From a virus, in IMG/VR virus record IMGVR_UViG_3300029258_001212, positions 62,001-126,000 of that record: 64,000 bases of DNA; one strand, given 5' to 3'. The first letter of the stretch is position 1, and each line of letters begins with the position of its first letter. The notes under the pieces were generated by a model. The model was not told the DNA's origin and did no database searches. It saw nothing but the letters and a program-made list of their open reading frames with translations. This document shows positions 24,778-33,656 of the stretch, piece after piece. Made by a program: the position numbers and the translations under genes.

Positions 24778-27700
24778 ATGGCGTTTCCGCAGTCCCTGAG
24801 CATCGTAGCAGACAACCTCAAGGCCCGATTCGAGGAGCCCTATGTGAGCGCGGCGATCAACCGCATGGGCTCCGGGCTTCCTCGAGGGATCTACCGCGGG
24901 TTCACCGTGGAGCAGATGGACACCCCCGGGGCCGGGGTGAAGATCTCTCCTGCGAGCGGCCGGGACAGCTTCGCGCTGCACGAAGATCTGGCCAACGGAT
25001 ACAAGCTGGCGATCCGATTCGATGCAGCCTTCGATTTCGAGTTTGAATTCGATGCCAGTGCGGCCTCCTTGGACCTGTACCTTTGGCTGGACGCCACCTA
25101 CCAGGTGAGCTCCACGGTCACGGGCTACGTGCGCGTGGGCGAGATCGGGGACCTTGGGGCCAACTCCATCCCGTTCGCCAAGCTCGAGATCCCCCTGGGG
25201 GCCACCACCATCCTGACCAGCTACGTGAGCCAGCTTGACAGCATGGCCAACACGCTCGAGCCCGTGCCGAGCACCACCTACCAGAACCCCTACGGGTTCA
25301 TGAATCAGGATGCGTGGGACCGGCTTCCGGACCAGGACCAGAAAGACGCAATGGACGCGGCGAGCTCCCCGAGCTCGAGCAATCCGTTCGCCACCATCAG
25401 CGCCACCGAAGCCCGGGTGTTCGCCAAGAAGACCACCCAGGTGGTGACCGTGACCCCTCCGGTGGCCAGCTTCCAGCTCCTGGGCACCTGGTACATCGGG
25501 AAGGGCGCGGTCGGTACGGCCAAGAAGTGGTTTGAGCTGTTTCGTGCCAGTGGCGGCGAGGCGCTCGAGGAGGGGCTCCGCGACTACTACACGTGGGAGC
25601 AGATTCAGATCTCCGGGATCTATGACAGCACCAACACATCACAGCTCATCCCGAGCTCGGACGCGGACGCGGATGGATTCTACGAAAACCCATTCATTCG
25701 CATGAGCCCCACCGTTGAGGTGTGGACTGAGGTGGCAGTCAAGGCCGGTGCCAAGTCTACCTTCGGTTCGTTGGACGTGCAGGAGTACACCAAGGGAGTC
25801 CTGGGTGTACGCGAGGGGATGAGCGCCGTCACCAGCGAGTTCATCAGGGAGCACGCTCCAAGCGTGCTGGTGGTGAGCGAAGTGAGCGGACAGCGCACGG
25901 ATTTCTCCGGCTCATCTTCCCTAGCGAGCGCCATTTCGTGGCTCGAGAGCGAGAATATCAATGGCACGATCTACGTGCGTGACCCTGGAAGCATCGCCTC
26001 TACTGGCCAGTGGTTTTCCGGCACCATTGCGATTACCCAGAAGATCAAGATCGTTTTCGAGGAGGGGGCAACGTGTCGGGTCTTCTCTCCGCTATCCACC
26101 CCCATCTTCCAGCTCGCCGGAAGCTACGCGAGCCTGGAGCTGGTGAACGCCAGCGTCACCAGTACCACCAGTGGGTACGTGTTCATCGACTCCAAAACGA
26201 ATGGCGGTGACGTGCGCTTGGTGAATACCCGGATGGGTGAGGCGTGCGAGTTCGGTGATGGCATGGTGGAGTTCCTGGACTGCGTGTTCCTGGACGATGC
26301 CCATGTGGAGTTCGTTGGCTCATACGGCCGCGTGGTGAACACCCGTTTCGCCGGCCAGGTGATTTGTGACGATGTGGGGAGGGCGCTGGTTCAGGGGAGC
26401 GGATACGCGGACCGCCTGATGTTCCAGACGTGCAGCTTCATCCCGAATGCGGTTGCCGGGCTCACGGACGAGTACGCCTTGGTGATTACTGGGAGCACCG
26501 AGAACCATGCCTATGTGGTGTTTCGGGACTGCGAGATCGATCCGGCTGTCACCAACTCCGGGGAAGGGGGAGGCGTCTGGATCGATGAGGATGCAGAGAC
26601 CGGGGACATTTTGTTTGAGGATTGCAGGATTGCCCAAAAAGACAGTGGATCCATCTTCCCGTCGTGCCTCTACGTGGAGACCAACCTGGCGGAGGGGATC
26701 ACCCTGACGCTGGACAAGGTGTCCTTTGTCCACCGTGGGATCAACTACGGTGTGTTCATCGGCCAGCGCGGAAGTGGTGGCGGCTACGGCCGGCTCACGG
26801 TACGAGACTGCAAGCTCAAGTACGATCACCCTGTCAACACCAACATCGGGGTGGCCCTGTTCGCCATTACTGGCGCTGGCCAGAAGATGCTGGTGGACGT
26901 TCACGGCCTCGAGATCGACATGGGCGAGGGCGAGCCCAACTTCGTTGCGGGGAGCGATGCTCTGCGAGGGGTATTTTGCCTGGACTGCACGGCCGGTTCT
27001 CAGGAGCACGTCCTGGAGGACATTGTGTTCAAGAATGTCGGCTACGGCCGTACCTTCGATCACGATGACAACTGCCTGTTGAACGTGAGCGACGTGAGCG
27101 GCGCGGAGGCCAGCGTCAAGATCGTCCGGCCGGCCATCGTTAATTACAGCTCCACGGTGGGGGGCACCGCGTTCGGACTCACAGCCATTCGGCTGCGGAA
27201 CGTGGAACAGCGCGGCCAGGTGGACATTGTGGCGGCGAACCTTCCCGGCCCAGACCCGCAAGTGGCCACCGAGTCCTATAAGGGGGTCTACATCACCAAC
27301 AGTGCCACCTACGGCTCGGTGAACATCATCGGCGGCTCCATCAAAAACTGGCAGACGAATGACGTTCACTGCGATGCGTTCTGCCGCTTGGTGATCGATG
27401 GGATGCACCATGTCAGCGTGGGGTCTGACCGGCACAAGTCTGGCCAACTGAATGCGCGGATCCGGGTGGACGACATTCTGAGCCTGGTGGTGGCCAACTG
27501 CGTTTACGAGGATCAGATGGGGAGCTCGAGTGCAGACCAGCGGGTGTGGCTCGGGATCGATTACCTGAGCGACTATCCCAACGGCGGCCCCTACGGGGTG
27601 AGCGTGACTGGGAATTCGGTGGCCATGGTTGGAACATCGCCCAACTTCGGCCGGGCGCTCTGGGTCAACACAATGGTGGTGAGCTTCCCGGATGCTTGTG

Positions 27701-27837
27701 TCATGAGCAACTCCGGCCAGGGACGAGCTCGGTATCCGGGCGGAGGGAGCACGAATCGGATCGTGGGCCTGAGTGGAAACAATCTCACCAGGAGCACTAC
27801 CTTCAACTTCAACACTTGGGACCTGGAGGAGGTGTAG
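24778..27837 (+). CDS. Large tail spike, predicted beta-helix
   Basis: A 1019-residue protein. The N-terminal 330 residues look like a virion-attachment region (QSLSIVADNLKARFEEPYVS, MDTPGAGVKISPASGRD). From about residue 370 to the end the sequence shows the regular short-strand rhythm of a right-handed parallel beta-helix: repeated V-x-F-x-D-C/N-x-x-F or V-x-I-x-N-x-x units such as VEFLDCVFLDD, YVVFRDCEIDP, ILFEDCRIA, LTVRDCKLKY. Pectate-lyase-like spikes with this form often depolymerise capsular or O-antigen sugars, but catalytic residues cannot be assigned here. Start taken at ATG 24778 rather than GTG 24772, which overlaps the upstream stop. Confidence 0.68.
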   Translation: MAFPQSLSIVADNLKARFEEPYVSAAINRMGSGLPRGIYRGFTVEQMDTPGAGVKISPASGRDSFALHEDLANGYKLAIRFDAAFDFEFEFDASAASLDLYLWLDATYQVSSTVTGYVRVGEIGDLGANSIPFAKLEIPLGATTILTSYVSQLDSMANTLEPVPSTTYQNPYGFMNQDAWDRLPDQDQKDAMDAASSPSSSNPFATISATEARVFAKKTTQVVTVTPPVASFQLLGTWYIGKGAVGTAKKWFELFRASGGEALEEGLRDYYTWEQIQISGIYDSTNTSQLIPSSDADADGFYENPFIRMSPTVEVWTEVAVKAGAKSTFGSLDVQEYTKGVLGVREGMSAVTSEFIREHAPSVLVVSEVSGQRTDFSGSSSLASAISWLESENINGTIYVRDPGSIASTGQWFSGTIAITQKIKIVFEEGATCRVFSPLSTPIFQLAGSYASLELVNASVTSTTSGYVFIDSKTNGGDVRLVNTRMGEACEFGDGMVEFLDCVFLDDAHVEFVGSYGRVVNTRFAGQVICDDVGRALVQGSGYADRLMFQTCSFIPNAVAGLTDEYALVITGSTENHAYVVFRDCEIDPAVTNSGEGGGVWIDEDAETGDILFEDCRIAQKDSGSIFPSCLYVETNLAEGITLTLDKVSFVHRGINYGVFIGQRGSGGGYGRLTVRDCKLKYDHPVNTNIGVALFAITGAGQKMLVDVHGLEIDMGEGEPNFVAGSDALRGVFCLDCTAGSQEHVLEDIVFKNVGYGRTFDHDDNCLLNVSDVSGAEASVKIVRPAIVNYSSTVGGTAFGLTAIRLRNVEQRGQVDIVAANLPGPDPQVATESYKGVYITNSATYGSVNIIGGSIKNWQTNDVHCDAFCRLVIDGMHHVSVGSDRHKSGQLNARIRVDDILSLVVANCVYEDQMGSSSADQRVWLGIDYLSDYPNGGPYGVSVTGNSVAMVGTSPNFGRALWVNTMVVSFPDACVMSNSGQGRARYPGGGSTNRIVGLSGNNLTRSTTFNFNTWDLEEV

Positions 27838-27840
27838 GCC

Positions 27841-28509
27841 ATGGCCGGTCTGCTTTCGCTGGTGGGGAGCTGGATGGGGGGGCAAAAAACAGGGTTCATA
27901 CAGAGCTCCGGGGCGAACGTCTATCTATTGCCGTGTACCCCCGAGGGGAACATCGACACCACGTGGCTCCGTGCGTTCCAGTTCTGGCCCCCGTCGATTG
28001 CGGACAACTACTCCCCCAATTGGAGCAACAAGACGATCCCGGGTGGCTCGGTGCCCCTGTACCAGTTCATCGCCATGGGGGAGCACACCATCAGCTTCAC
28101 AGCTACATTCGCCCGAGACCTGGCGGGGGAGTTCGGGCCGGCCCCCGGGCAACTCACCGAGAACAAGCACGACGTGGACATTGAAGCGGCTATCGCCTAC
28201 CTGCGAAGCCTGAGCACCCCGACCTATGACACCAAGAAGCAGTTTGTCCTGCCCCCGCCGCTGATCTACCTGACCATCCCCTACAACGCCATCGCTCCGA
28301 GCGAGGGGATCGCAGACGAGATGCTCTGCATCATGACCCAGTGCGACGTGGAGCGGAAGCGGTGGTTCCCTGATGGGACCACCCGGCTGGCGGAGGCGAC
28401 CCTGCAATTCAATGAGGTGGCCCAGAGGCCGAAGGCCACCCAGTGGTACGGCCGGACCCAGTGGCAAAAGGTGGCCAAGAATTACAAGTGGCAGGGCCAG
28501 AAGCCGTGA
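27841..28509 (+). CDS. Tail protein, possible contractile-system tube/LysM-type adaptor
   Basis: A 222-residue protein. The order of features, FQFWPPSIADNYSPNW, then PLYQFIAMGEHTISFTATFARDL, then DIEAAIAYLRSLSTP, then PPPLIYLTIPY, resembles the N-terminal tube-domain family of contractile injection systems (CIS_tube) and related phage tail adaptors. It is the last gene before element copy 3. Assignment is from pattern memory; a baseplate-hub or tail-terminator role is possible. Confidence 0.45.
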   Translation: MAGLLSLVGSWMGGQKTGFIQSSGANVYLLPCTPEGNIDTTWLRAFQFWPPSIADNYSPNWSNKTIPGGSVPLYQFIAMGEHTISFTATFARDLAGEFGPAPGQLTENKHDVDIEAAIAYLRSLSTPTYDTKKQFVLPPPLIYLTIPYNAIAPSEGIADEMLCIMTQCDVERKRWFPDGTTRLAEATLQFNEVAQRPKATQWYGRTQWQKVAKNYKWQGQKP

Positions 28510-28520
28510 CCTGCCATCGG

Positions 28521-28591
28521 AGACCCTCAAGACTCTTCTCTTCTAAGAGGGGAGATAGGGTATAGAGAAACAGAAGCAACAGGTGTGCCAA
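28521..28591 (+). promoter_or_regulatory. Repeated block-boundary element, copy 3 (divergent)
   Basis: CTCAAGACTC subclass. It shares the 5' half with copy 1 almost exactly but its TTAATTAAG box is replaced by TATAGAGAAA. AGAAGCAACAGG and GTGCCAA (28585-28591) are kept. The next start codon is at 28593, with no Shine-Dalgarno sequence between. Confidence 0.72.
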
Positions 28592-28592
28592 G

Positions 28593-28808
28593 ATGAGAAG
28601 CCAACCAGATGATGATGCGAGCGCAGTCCCCGTGGAGACCGTCCAGGGCGAGGACAATTTCGTTCTGGTGACAACTCCTGTAAGATATAGGCAGCTCTCC
28701 GATGCAGCGGTTCGCCTCGGGATGAGTGTTCAGGACTTTGTGGGACACACGCTCGAGAGCGCAGTACAGGCCGTAGCCGAAGGGCGGCGGCCATGGGAAA
28801 GGACGTGA
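28593..28808 (+). CDS. Small protein with ribbon-helix-helix-like segment
   Basis: A 71-residue protein beginning 2 bases after the repeated element. After a flexible acidic N-terminus it has FVLVTTPVRYRQLSDAAVRL followed by GMSVQDFVGHTLESAVQ, a strand-helix-helix arrangement seen in small regulators and antitoxin-like proteins. It leads the block that contains small membrane proteins and fibres. Function unknown. Confidence 0.5.
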   Translation: MRSQPDDDASAVPVETVQGEDNFVLVTTPVRYRQLSDAAVRLGMSVQDFVGHTLESAVQAVAEGRRPWERT

Positions 28809-28812
28809 GACA

Positions 28813-29577
28813 ATGCGACGATCCATGATGACCCTGGCCTTCCTGGCCCTCCTCCTGGTGGGCGCCACCCCCTCGAGCTCCCAGCCGGCCGCCCGGCCGG
28901 CGCCCCGCGCCACGGCTCCGGCTCCGGCTCCGGCAATGACGGTTGCTCCCGCTGCCATGACCGTGCCCGTGCCCGCGATGGCAGCCATGGCGCCCAAGGT
29001 GGCCCCCGTGGCTCCAGCGGCGGCAGCTCCGTCCGCCGGCGCCCCTGTGATGGCCCCAGCGTCCACGAGCGCCCCTGTGGCAGCCATGGGGGCACCCATG
29101 GCCACCGAGGCCCCTGTGATGGCTCCAGCGCCAGTCAGTGCCCAACCAGCGGCCATGGCGGCCCAGGACAAGCCCAAGGTGAGCGGATGGGACAAGGCGG
29201 ACAAGTGGATCGGGCTGATCGTCAAGATTCTGATCGGGCTCCTGAGCATCATCGGGGCCATCCTGGGCGTCGTGAAAGGCCAGGACTGGCGTGCCAAGCT
29301 CAAGACGGAACGCTGGCAGAAGATCCTCGGGTACGTGGACCAGGCATTCCCCGTGGTGGAGTCGCTGGCCAAGGGCACCTCCTGGAAGGGCGACGACAAG
29401 CTGGTGGAGCTCCTGAAGCGCGTGAACGATTGGCTCAAGGGCGAGGGCGCCCAGGGGCTCTCCGCAGAGGAGATGGCCCTGGTGAAGCGGGAAGCGGCCG
29501 ACAAGGCGGCGAAGCTCAAGACGGACAACGGCGCCGCGGACAAGGTGGACGCCAAGGCCGTGACCCGGAACGGGTAA
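28813..29577 (+). CDS. Exported or membrane protein, holin-like architecture
   Basis: A 254-residue protein with a signal-like N-terminus (MRRSMMTLAFLALLLVGA), a long Ala/Pro/Met low-complexity stretch (about 25-120), then a membrane segment (WIGLIVKILIGLLSIIGAIL, about 133-152) followed by an amphipathic soluble domain with RWQKILGYVDQAFPVVESLAKG. The last part resembles LLH-type holin C-termini. Two other small membrane proteins follow, supporting a lysis or membrane role. Alternatives are a virion-associated or spanin-like protein. Confidence 0.5.
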   Translation: MRRSMMTLAFLALLLVGATPSSSQPAARPAPRATAPAPAPAMTVAPAAMTVPVPAMAAMAPKVAPVAPAAAAPSAGAPVMAPASTSAPVAAMGAPMATEAPVMAPAPVSAQPAAMAAQDKPKVSGWDKADKWIGLIVKILIGLLSIIGAILGVVKGQDWRAKLKTERWQKILGYVDQAFPVVESLAKGTSWKGDDKLVELLKRVNDWLKGEGAQGLSAEEMALVKREAADKAAKLKTDNGAADKVDAKAVTRNG

Positions 29578-29581
29578 CACC

Positions 29582-29884
29582 ATGGCCCGCTTCAAAGCGT
29601 GGATCCGAAAGTGGTGGTGGGTCCTGGTGCTGGTGCTGGTGACAGTGGGCGGACTTGTCCTGTATTTACTCTTACGAAAAAGCCCCAAACCGGCTCCGGC
29701 CGAGACCTTCACAGTGAAAGCTCGCAAGGAGATCCTGAAAGCCGAAACAGACGCCACCATCGAACGCGCCAAAGTGGAAGCCAGGAGCTCCGTGGAGCGA
29801 GCCAAGCTCGAAGAGATCGGGAAGGTCGAGGACGATTTTGCTCGCCGCAAACGGCTGGCCGATTACCTGGACGAGGTGCTGTAG
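29582..29884 (+). CDS. Small single-pass membrane protein with coiled coil
   Basis: A 100-residue protein. Residues 12-31 form a membrane segment (WVLVLVLVTVGGLVLYLLL) preceded by positive charges, so the N-terminus is probably cytoplasmic. Residues 40-100 are a charged coiled coil with repeated A-x-x-x-x-E/K-R-A-K spacing. The layout is like an inner-membrane spanin or an assembly factor, but a partner lipoprotein gene is not adjacent. It sits 4 bp after the holin-like gene. Confidence 0.5.
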   Translation: MARFKAWIRKWWWVLVLVLVTVGGLVLYLLLRKSPKPAPAETFTVKARKEILKAETDATIERAKVEARSSVERAKLEEIGKVEDDFARRKRLADYLDEVL

Positions 29885-29915
29885 CGAGGGGACGCGATGG
29901 CAAACGGTAAGCGTC

Positions 29916-30383
29916 ATGAACCAGTGGATCGGTCCGATAGTGACAGCCGGAGGAGCTCTGCTTTCCGCTATCTTCGCTCTCATCGCCTGGGTAGCTCTGA
30001 GGGAGATCCGCCGAAAGGACAAGGAGATAGAGGATCTCCAGACGGACATGGAGGAGCTCCTCAAAATAGTCGTGATACTGGAGAACTTAGAAAAATCCTG
30101 CGAGCGCGAACGGAACGAGAGGAGAACGGTGGAGGAGCAGCTCTGGAGCAAGATCAACAGGCTGGTGGCGCAGATCTCGGCCCAGGCTACTACCATCTCG
30201 GAGCATCAGAGATCGTGTCGGAGCGTCTACATGACCCAGACAGAACACGACCGCCTGGAAGCTCTCCGGGACAAGGTGGAGGACGCGAAAGCGATCACGG
30301 ATGCCCGGCTGGATGCCAAGGTGGAGAATGTGATTCAGACCCTGAATTTCCTCCTCCAGCGGAATGGGATGAGCAGGAGATAA
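29916..30383 (+). CDS. Small membrane protein with long coiled coil
   Basis: A 155-residue protein. The N-terminus holds one membrane segment (IVTAGGALLSAIFALIAWVA, about 8-27), then a very charged helical region (REIRRKDKEIEDLQTDMEEL) and further coiled coil to the end. ATG 29916 is selected because it places the membrane segment at the N-terminus; an upstream in-frame start would add a sequence that overlaps the previous gene. Together with the two genes before it, this makes a cluster of membrane-anchored helical proteins. Confidence 0.5.
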   Translation: MNQWIGPIVTAGGALLSAIFALIAWVALREIRRKDKEIEDLQTDMEELLKIVVILENLEKSCERERNERRTVEEQLWSKINRLVAQISAQATTISEHQRSCRSVYMTQTEHDRLEALRDKVEDAKAITDARLDAKVENVIQTLNFLLQRNGMSRR

Positions 30384-30388
30384 CCGGC

Positions 30389-30526
30389 GTGATCGATCTG
30401 GCCGAGTCAGTCTCACCGGTGGTGGCAAAGCAGATTCGTCAAGACCGCGAGACCACCAAGCGGCGCCAGGCGTTCGTGGAGCGCATGGACACGCTCCTGG
30501 CGAAACTCCACGCACTCACGGTATGA
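30389..30526 (+). CDS. Small hypothetical protein (45 residues)
   Basis: Starts at GTG with AGGAG 9 bases upstream. The sequence (IDLAESVSPVVAKQIRQDRE and following) is a charged helix without membrane segment. It fills the gap between two better supported genes. Small size limits confidence. Confidence 0.35.
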   Translation: MIDLAESVSPVVAKQIRQDRETTKRRQAFVERMDTLLAKLHALTV

Positions 30527-30535
30527 TGCGGCCCG

Positions 30536-30952
30536 ATGCGCCAACGAAACACCGTAGCGTCAACGGCCGGCTCCATCGTCCGCGGCTCCTGCACCGCGGC
30601 GGAATCGGTCGGGGATCCGGTCTACCTCACAGGTGACCCCTCCGGCTACGTGTACCCGGTCGAAAAGGCAGAAGCGTGGGACGAGGACAAGATGCCAGCG
30701 TTTGGCATCGTGATCCGAAAGCTGTCCGATACCGTCTGCTTGGTGCAAACCGATGGAATCCTTCCTCACGGGATCCTGTCCGGCCTTCAGAGGGGCCACG
30801 GCTACATGGTGGGGGGCACCGGGGGCCTCGAGGCGGCCCCGCCAGTGGTTGGCCCCAACGGCTACTCCTGGATCCAATTCATGGGCCGGTCCCTGGGTGA
30901 CGACCGGTTCCAGGTGCGCCCGGACACCCTTATCACCATCAGACGTTCCTGA
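30536..30952 (+). CDS. Beta-rich structural protein, unknown
   Basis: A 138-residue protein with alternating strands: GDPVYLTGDPSGYVYPV, AFGIVIRKLSDTVCLVQTDG, GYMVGGTGGLEAAPPVV, FMGRSLGDDRFQVRPDTLITI. This pattern of parameters being wrapped with short strands is common in phage decoration and fibre-accessory proteins. It precedes a fibre cluster. No catalytic motif seen. Confidence 0.45.
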   Translation: MRQRNTVASTAGSIVRGSCTAAESVGDPVYLTGDPSGYVYPVEKAEAWDEDKMPAFGIVIRKLSDTVCLVQTDGILPHGILSGLQRGHGYMVGGTGGLEAAPPVVGPNGYSWIQFMGRSLGDDRFQVRPDTLITIRRS

Positions 30953-30957
30953 TAGTG

Positions 30958-30986
30958 TTGTTTCGGTCATGGGTTACGGGTACAAT
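30958..30986 (+). promoter_or_regulatory. Weak sigma70-like promoter upstream of the fibre genes
   Basis: TTGTTT (30958-30963) and TACAAT (30981-30986) with exactly 17 bp between. The -10 box matches the consensus at five of six positions, the -35 box at three. The palindrome GATTCGAATC recurs at 31008-31017, just downstream of the expected transcription start, the same 10-mer that lies upstream of the promoter at 2774. Confidence 0.4.
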
Positions 30987-31048
30987 GATGCCCGAGATCC
31001 AAATCAAGATTCGAATCCCAGCAAAGGGAAACCCGATTGGAGGCGAAG

Positions 31049-31615
31049 ATGACGACGAAAGCATCGAAATCCACCCGTTCCAAAAAGGCTCCGGCCAAGA
31101 AGCGCACCACGAAGCGCAAGGCAGCGGCCAAGAAAAAGGCCGCCAAGGCCAAGGTGAAGCCCGCGCCCGAGCCCGCGGACAAGGATGAGCCCCATCCGCT
31201 CGCTGAGATCACACTCGAGGAGCGTGACTGGCTCATGAGCAAGTTCATGGTGGAGCGAGTCAGCGGCACCCAGGCGAAGCTCACGGCGGCCAAGCAGCAG
31301 CTCGAGATCCTCATGAGGGATCACATCGCTCAAAAGGCTGCCCAGAAAGCCCAGATCAACACCGCGGAGGCGGAGGTTCGCCAGGCGGACAACGAGATGA
31401 AGGTGTTTTTGGGGGAACTCGAGCACAAGCTCGGGATCAACCTTCAGAATTACACCTGGCAGTCGGACGGCAAGATCATCTACATGGGTGACCTGGAAGA
31501 GATCGGCAATCAACAGCCGTCTCAACAGGCCAGCCAGCCCAAGAAAACCGAATCACCCGAACCTGGATCTGAGGATGAGGCGGAAGCTGAATTCCTGAAC
31601 AGTCGGGTGGTCTAA
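31049..31615 (+). CDS. Coiled-coil protein with basic head and acidic tail (second)
   Basis: A 188-residue protein with GGAGG upstream of ATG 31049. The head is lysine rich (KKRTTKRKAAAKKKAAKAK), the middle is helical (LTAAKQQLEILMRDHIAQKA), a short ordered part follows (LGINLQNYTWQSDGKIIYMG), and the tail is glutamate and serine rich. Same architecture as the gene at 19349. Each stands beside a large fibre gene, which suggests a fibre-related assembly or tail-completion role, but this is inference. Confidence 0.5.
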   Translation: MTTKASKSTRSKKAPAKKRTTKRKAAAKKKAAKAKVKPAPEPADKDEPHPLAEITLEERDWLMSKFMVERVSGTQAKLTAAKQQLEILMRDHIAQKAAQKAQINTAEAEVRQADNEMKVFLGELEHKLGINLQNYTWQSDGKIIYMGDLEEIGNQQPSQQASQPKKTESPEPGSEDEAEAEFLNSRVV

Positions 31616-31642
31616 CCATCTTCTGGACAGGAGCACCGAGAC

Positions 31643-33043
31643 ATGGCCCAAGTCAGATTTTTCAAGCTGGATCCGAGCAACGGATTCCACGATCAGCACG
31701 ACCCCACGGCGGACGAGCTCACCCTCGCCGGCATTGTGATGAATGGCGACATTGCCATGGGATCGAACGAGGTGACCGGCCTACCGGGGACGCCCAGCGG
31801 CGACACGGCGGCGGCCTCGAAAGCCTACGTGGACAGCGTGGCGGCGGGGCTGGCGTGGAAGGAACCGGCGGCGGTGCTCAAGATCAAGGATGACTCCGAC
31901 CAGAGCGGAGTGGATCCGACCGCTGGTGCGACCGGCGAGGCGTGGCTGGTGAACAACTGGTCCACCCAGACGGATGGCGACATTGTGGAGTGGGACGGCT
32001 CCCAGTGGAACGTGGTGGTGGCCAACTCCGGCGGCGAGCCCCCGGACGGCACCCGGGTGGTGGTGATCGACACCGGCGCGGCTGGATCGTTCACCGGCGA
32101 AGAGAACAACATCGGCACCTACGATGCTACCGGGAACACCTGGAGCTTCGATACTGCCACGGACGGCTGGGCGGTGCTGATCAACGGTGAGCTGTCCGTC
32201 TACGAGAACAAGGCGTTCGTCTACGATACCAACGCCTGGATCCAGTTCTCCGGCGGCAACTTCACGGCCGGCACCGGCCTGGACCTGACCGGCAACGTGC
32301 TGTCCGTCAACTTCGGTGACGGTATCACCGAGCTCCCCACGGACAGCGTGGGCATCGACCTGGCCACCACGCCGGGCCTCGAGCTCACCGGCGTCTCGCC
32401 GGACAAGCAGCTCCGCGTCCTGGTGGACGGTGCCCACGGCCTGGTGCTCGGTGCCAGCGGCGTGGAGCTCGAGCTGGACGACACCCCGGACACCCTGGAC
32501 GTGGACGGCGACGGGCTCAAGGTGGTCGGTCTGCCGAGCCTGTTCAAGATCAACGATGTGGCCGTGTCGGCCAACGTGACGGCGGCCAACCTGAACACCC
32601 TCACGGCGGGCCCCACCTCCAACGCGGACTCGCTGCACACGCACACCATCTCCGCCGTGGCCAGCGCCAAAAAGGTGCTCGACACCCACCTCAACAACGC
32701 AGCCGTCACCAGCGGCCGAGCAGTCCGCTGGAGTGCGGTCAACAACGAGATCCAGCACGCGGACAACGCGCCCATCGCCACCCCGGCCAATTCCCGGGCC
32801 ATCGGCGTGGCCCAGACGGGTGGCGCAGCCAACCCCGGCACCAGCGACGTGGTGAAGCATGGGATCTGCACCGGGTGCTTGAGCGGCGCCACGGTCAACA
32901 CGCCCTACTTCCTGGGCACGGCCGGCGCCCTGGTGACCTTCGGCAGCATCCCCACCCCGGGCCGCGTGGTCCGCATGGGCTTCGCTGCCAACGGGTCCGA
33001 CCTGGACGTGCAGGTGACGGACCTGGGCACCAAGCGCGTATAG
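31643..33043 (+). CDS. Tail fibre protein
   Basis: A 466-residue fibre. It starts with MAQVRFFKLDPSNGFHDQHD and contains SKAYVDSVAAGLAWKEPAAV, the S-K-x-Y-V-D-S...GLxWK motif found in many fibre proteins of prophages and myoviruses. The middle has strand repeats around FTAGTGLDLTGNVLSVNFGD, and the end is an aspartate- and glycine-rich beta domain with a SNADSLHTHTISA segment. Likely a trimeric shaft or tip protein. Confidence 0.72.
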   Translation: MAQVRFFKLDPSNGFHDQHDPTADELTLAGIVMNGDIAMGSNEVTGLPGTPSGDTAAASKAYVDSVAAGLAWKEPAAVLKIKDDSDQSGVDPTAGATGEAWLVNNWSTQTDGDIVEWDGSQWNVVVANSGGEPPDGTRVVVIDTGAAGSFTGEENNIGTYDATGNTWSFDTATDGWAVLINGELSVYENKAFVYDTNAWIQFSGGNFTAGTGLDLTGNVLSVNFGDGITELPTDSVGIDLATTPGLELTGVSPDKQLRVLVDGAHGLVLGASGVELELDDTPDTLDVDGDGLKVVGLPSLFKINDVAVSANVTAANLNTLTAGPTSNADSLHTHTISAVASAKKVLDTHLNNAAVTSGRAVRWSAVNNEIQHADNAPIATPANSRAIGVAQTGGAANPGTSDVVKHGICTGCLSGATVNTPYFLGTAGALVTFGSIPTPGRVVRMGFAANGSDLDVQVTDLGTKRV

Positions 33044-33054
33044 CGCAACCTGGA

Positions 33055-33095
33055 GCCGGGCAGCGATAGGGCTGCCCGGCCCTCCAGATTGGAGG
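33055..33095 (+). promoter_or_regulatory. Tandem hairpins sequestering the next ribosome site
   Basis: A perfect 10-bp hairpin (GCCGGGCAGC, 33055-33064, with GCTGCCCGGC, 33071-33080; 6-base loop) is followed at once by CCTCCA-GAT-TGGAGG (33081-33095), whose 3' arm is the Shine-Dalgarno sequence of the gene at 33102. There is no U-run, so it is not a classical terminator. Confidence 0.6.
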
Positions 33096-33101
33096 CCGCA
33101 G

Positions 33102-33656
33102 ATGGGCACTGATGGCGATGCGGTACTCCCTGTAAAGTGGGAAAGTCCTAGCAGCGGAGGCACCGAGACCGACTACACCCCCGGGGAGGTGAACCCCTGG
33201 GAAGATGTGCTCGCTGCCCGCGGAATCTATCCCCAGCGACCATCCCCTGATTCCACCATCCGCAAGACGGTCAAGCTATCCCAGGACGGCGCGGACCGGA
33301 TGACCTTCGAGGACGCGGAGAACACTACACCTCTGACTCTCACTGATTTGGCCACAGGTGGGGGTGGACTCACGCCGGCAACGCATCGTGTACTGGATCA
33401 ACTCGTCCACGATGTGGCAGAGGACTACTACCTGGAAAACACGTGGAGCGGTGCCCGGCTCACGAATATGACGTACTGGACGGATGCTACCAAGACGGTC
33501 AGGGTCCGCGAGCACCAATACACGTACACGGGCAGTCGGGTGACCCAAGAGGTGATCATTCAGTATGATGGGAGTGGTGTCGCTGTGGAGACGTTGACGA
33601 TCACGAACACCTGGAGCGGCGGCAAGCTGGCCAGCCAGACGGCGGTGCTTACATGA
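33102..33656 (+). CDS. Fibre-associated protein
   Basis: A 184-residue beta protein: YYLENTWSGARLTNMTYWTD, VREHQYTYTGSRVTQEVIIQ and TLTITNTWSGGKLASQT form repeats of the ENTWSGxxL type. The N-terminus has a proline- and glycine-rich linker. Its stop overlaps the next ATG (ATGA at 33653). Position within a run of fibres indicates a linker, chaperone or short fibre. Confidence 0.5.
   Translation: MGTDGDAVLPVKWESPSSGGTETDYTPGEVNPWEDVLAARGIYPQRPSPDSTIRKTVKLSQDGADRMTFEDAENTTPLTLTDLATGGGGLTPATHRVLDQLVHDVAEDYYLENTWSGARLTNMTYWTDATKTVRVREHQYTYTGSRVTQEVIIQYDGSGVAVETLTITNTWSGGKLASQTAVLT

Noticed and set aside
26320-27885. Long open frame on the minus strand opposite the beta-helix spike (and similar ones near 5375-6628 and 12818-14308)
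   Set aside because: They lie antisense to well-supported genes, have compositions expected from the complementary strand of GC-rich codons (His, Arg, Gly, Leu rich) and no ribosome sites or family motifs.
31000-31030. tRNA-like TTCGAATC stretch
   Set aside because: Flanking arms do not pair into a cloverleaf; the same palindrome at 2747 also lacks tRNA context.
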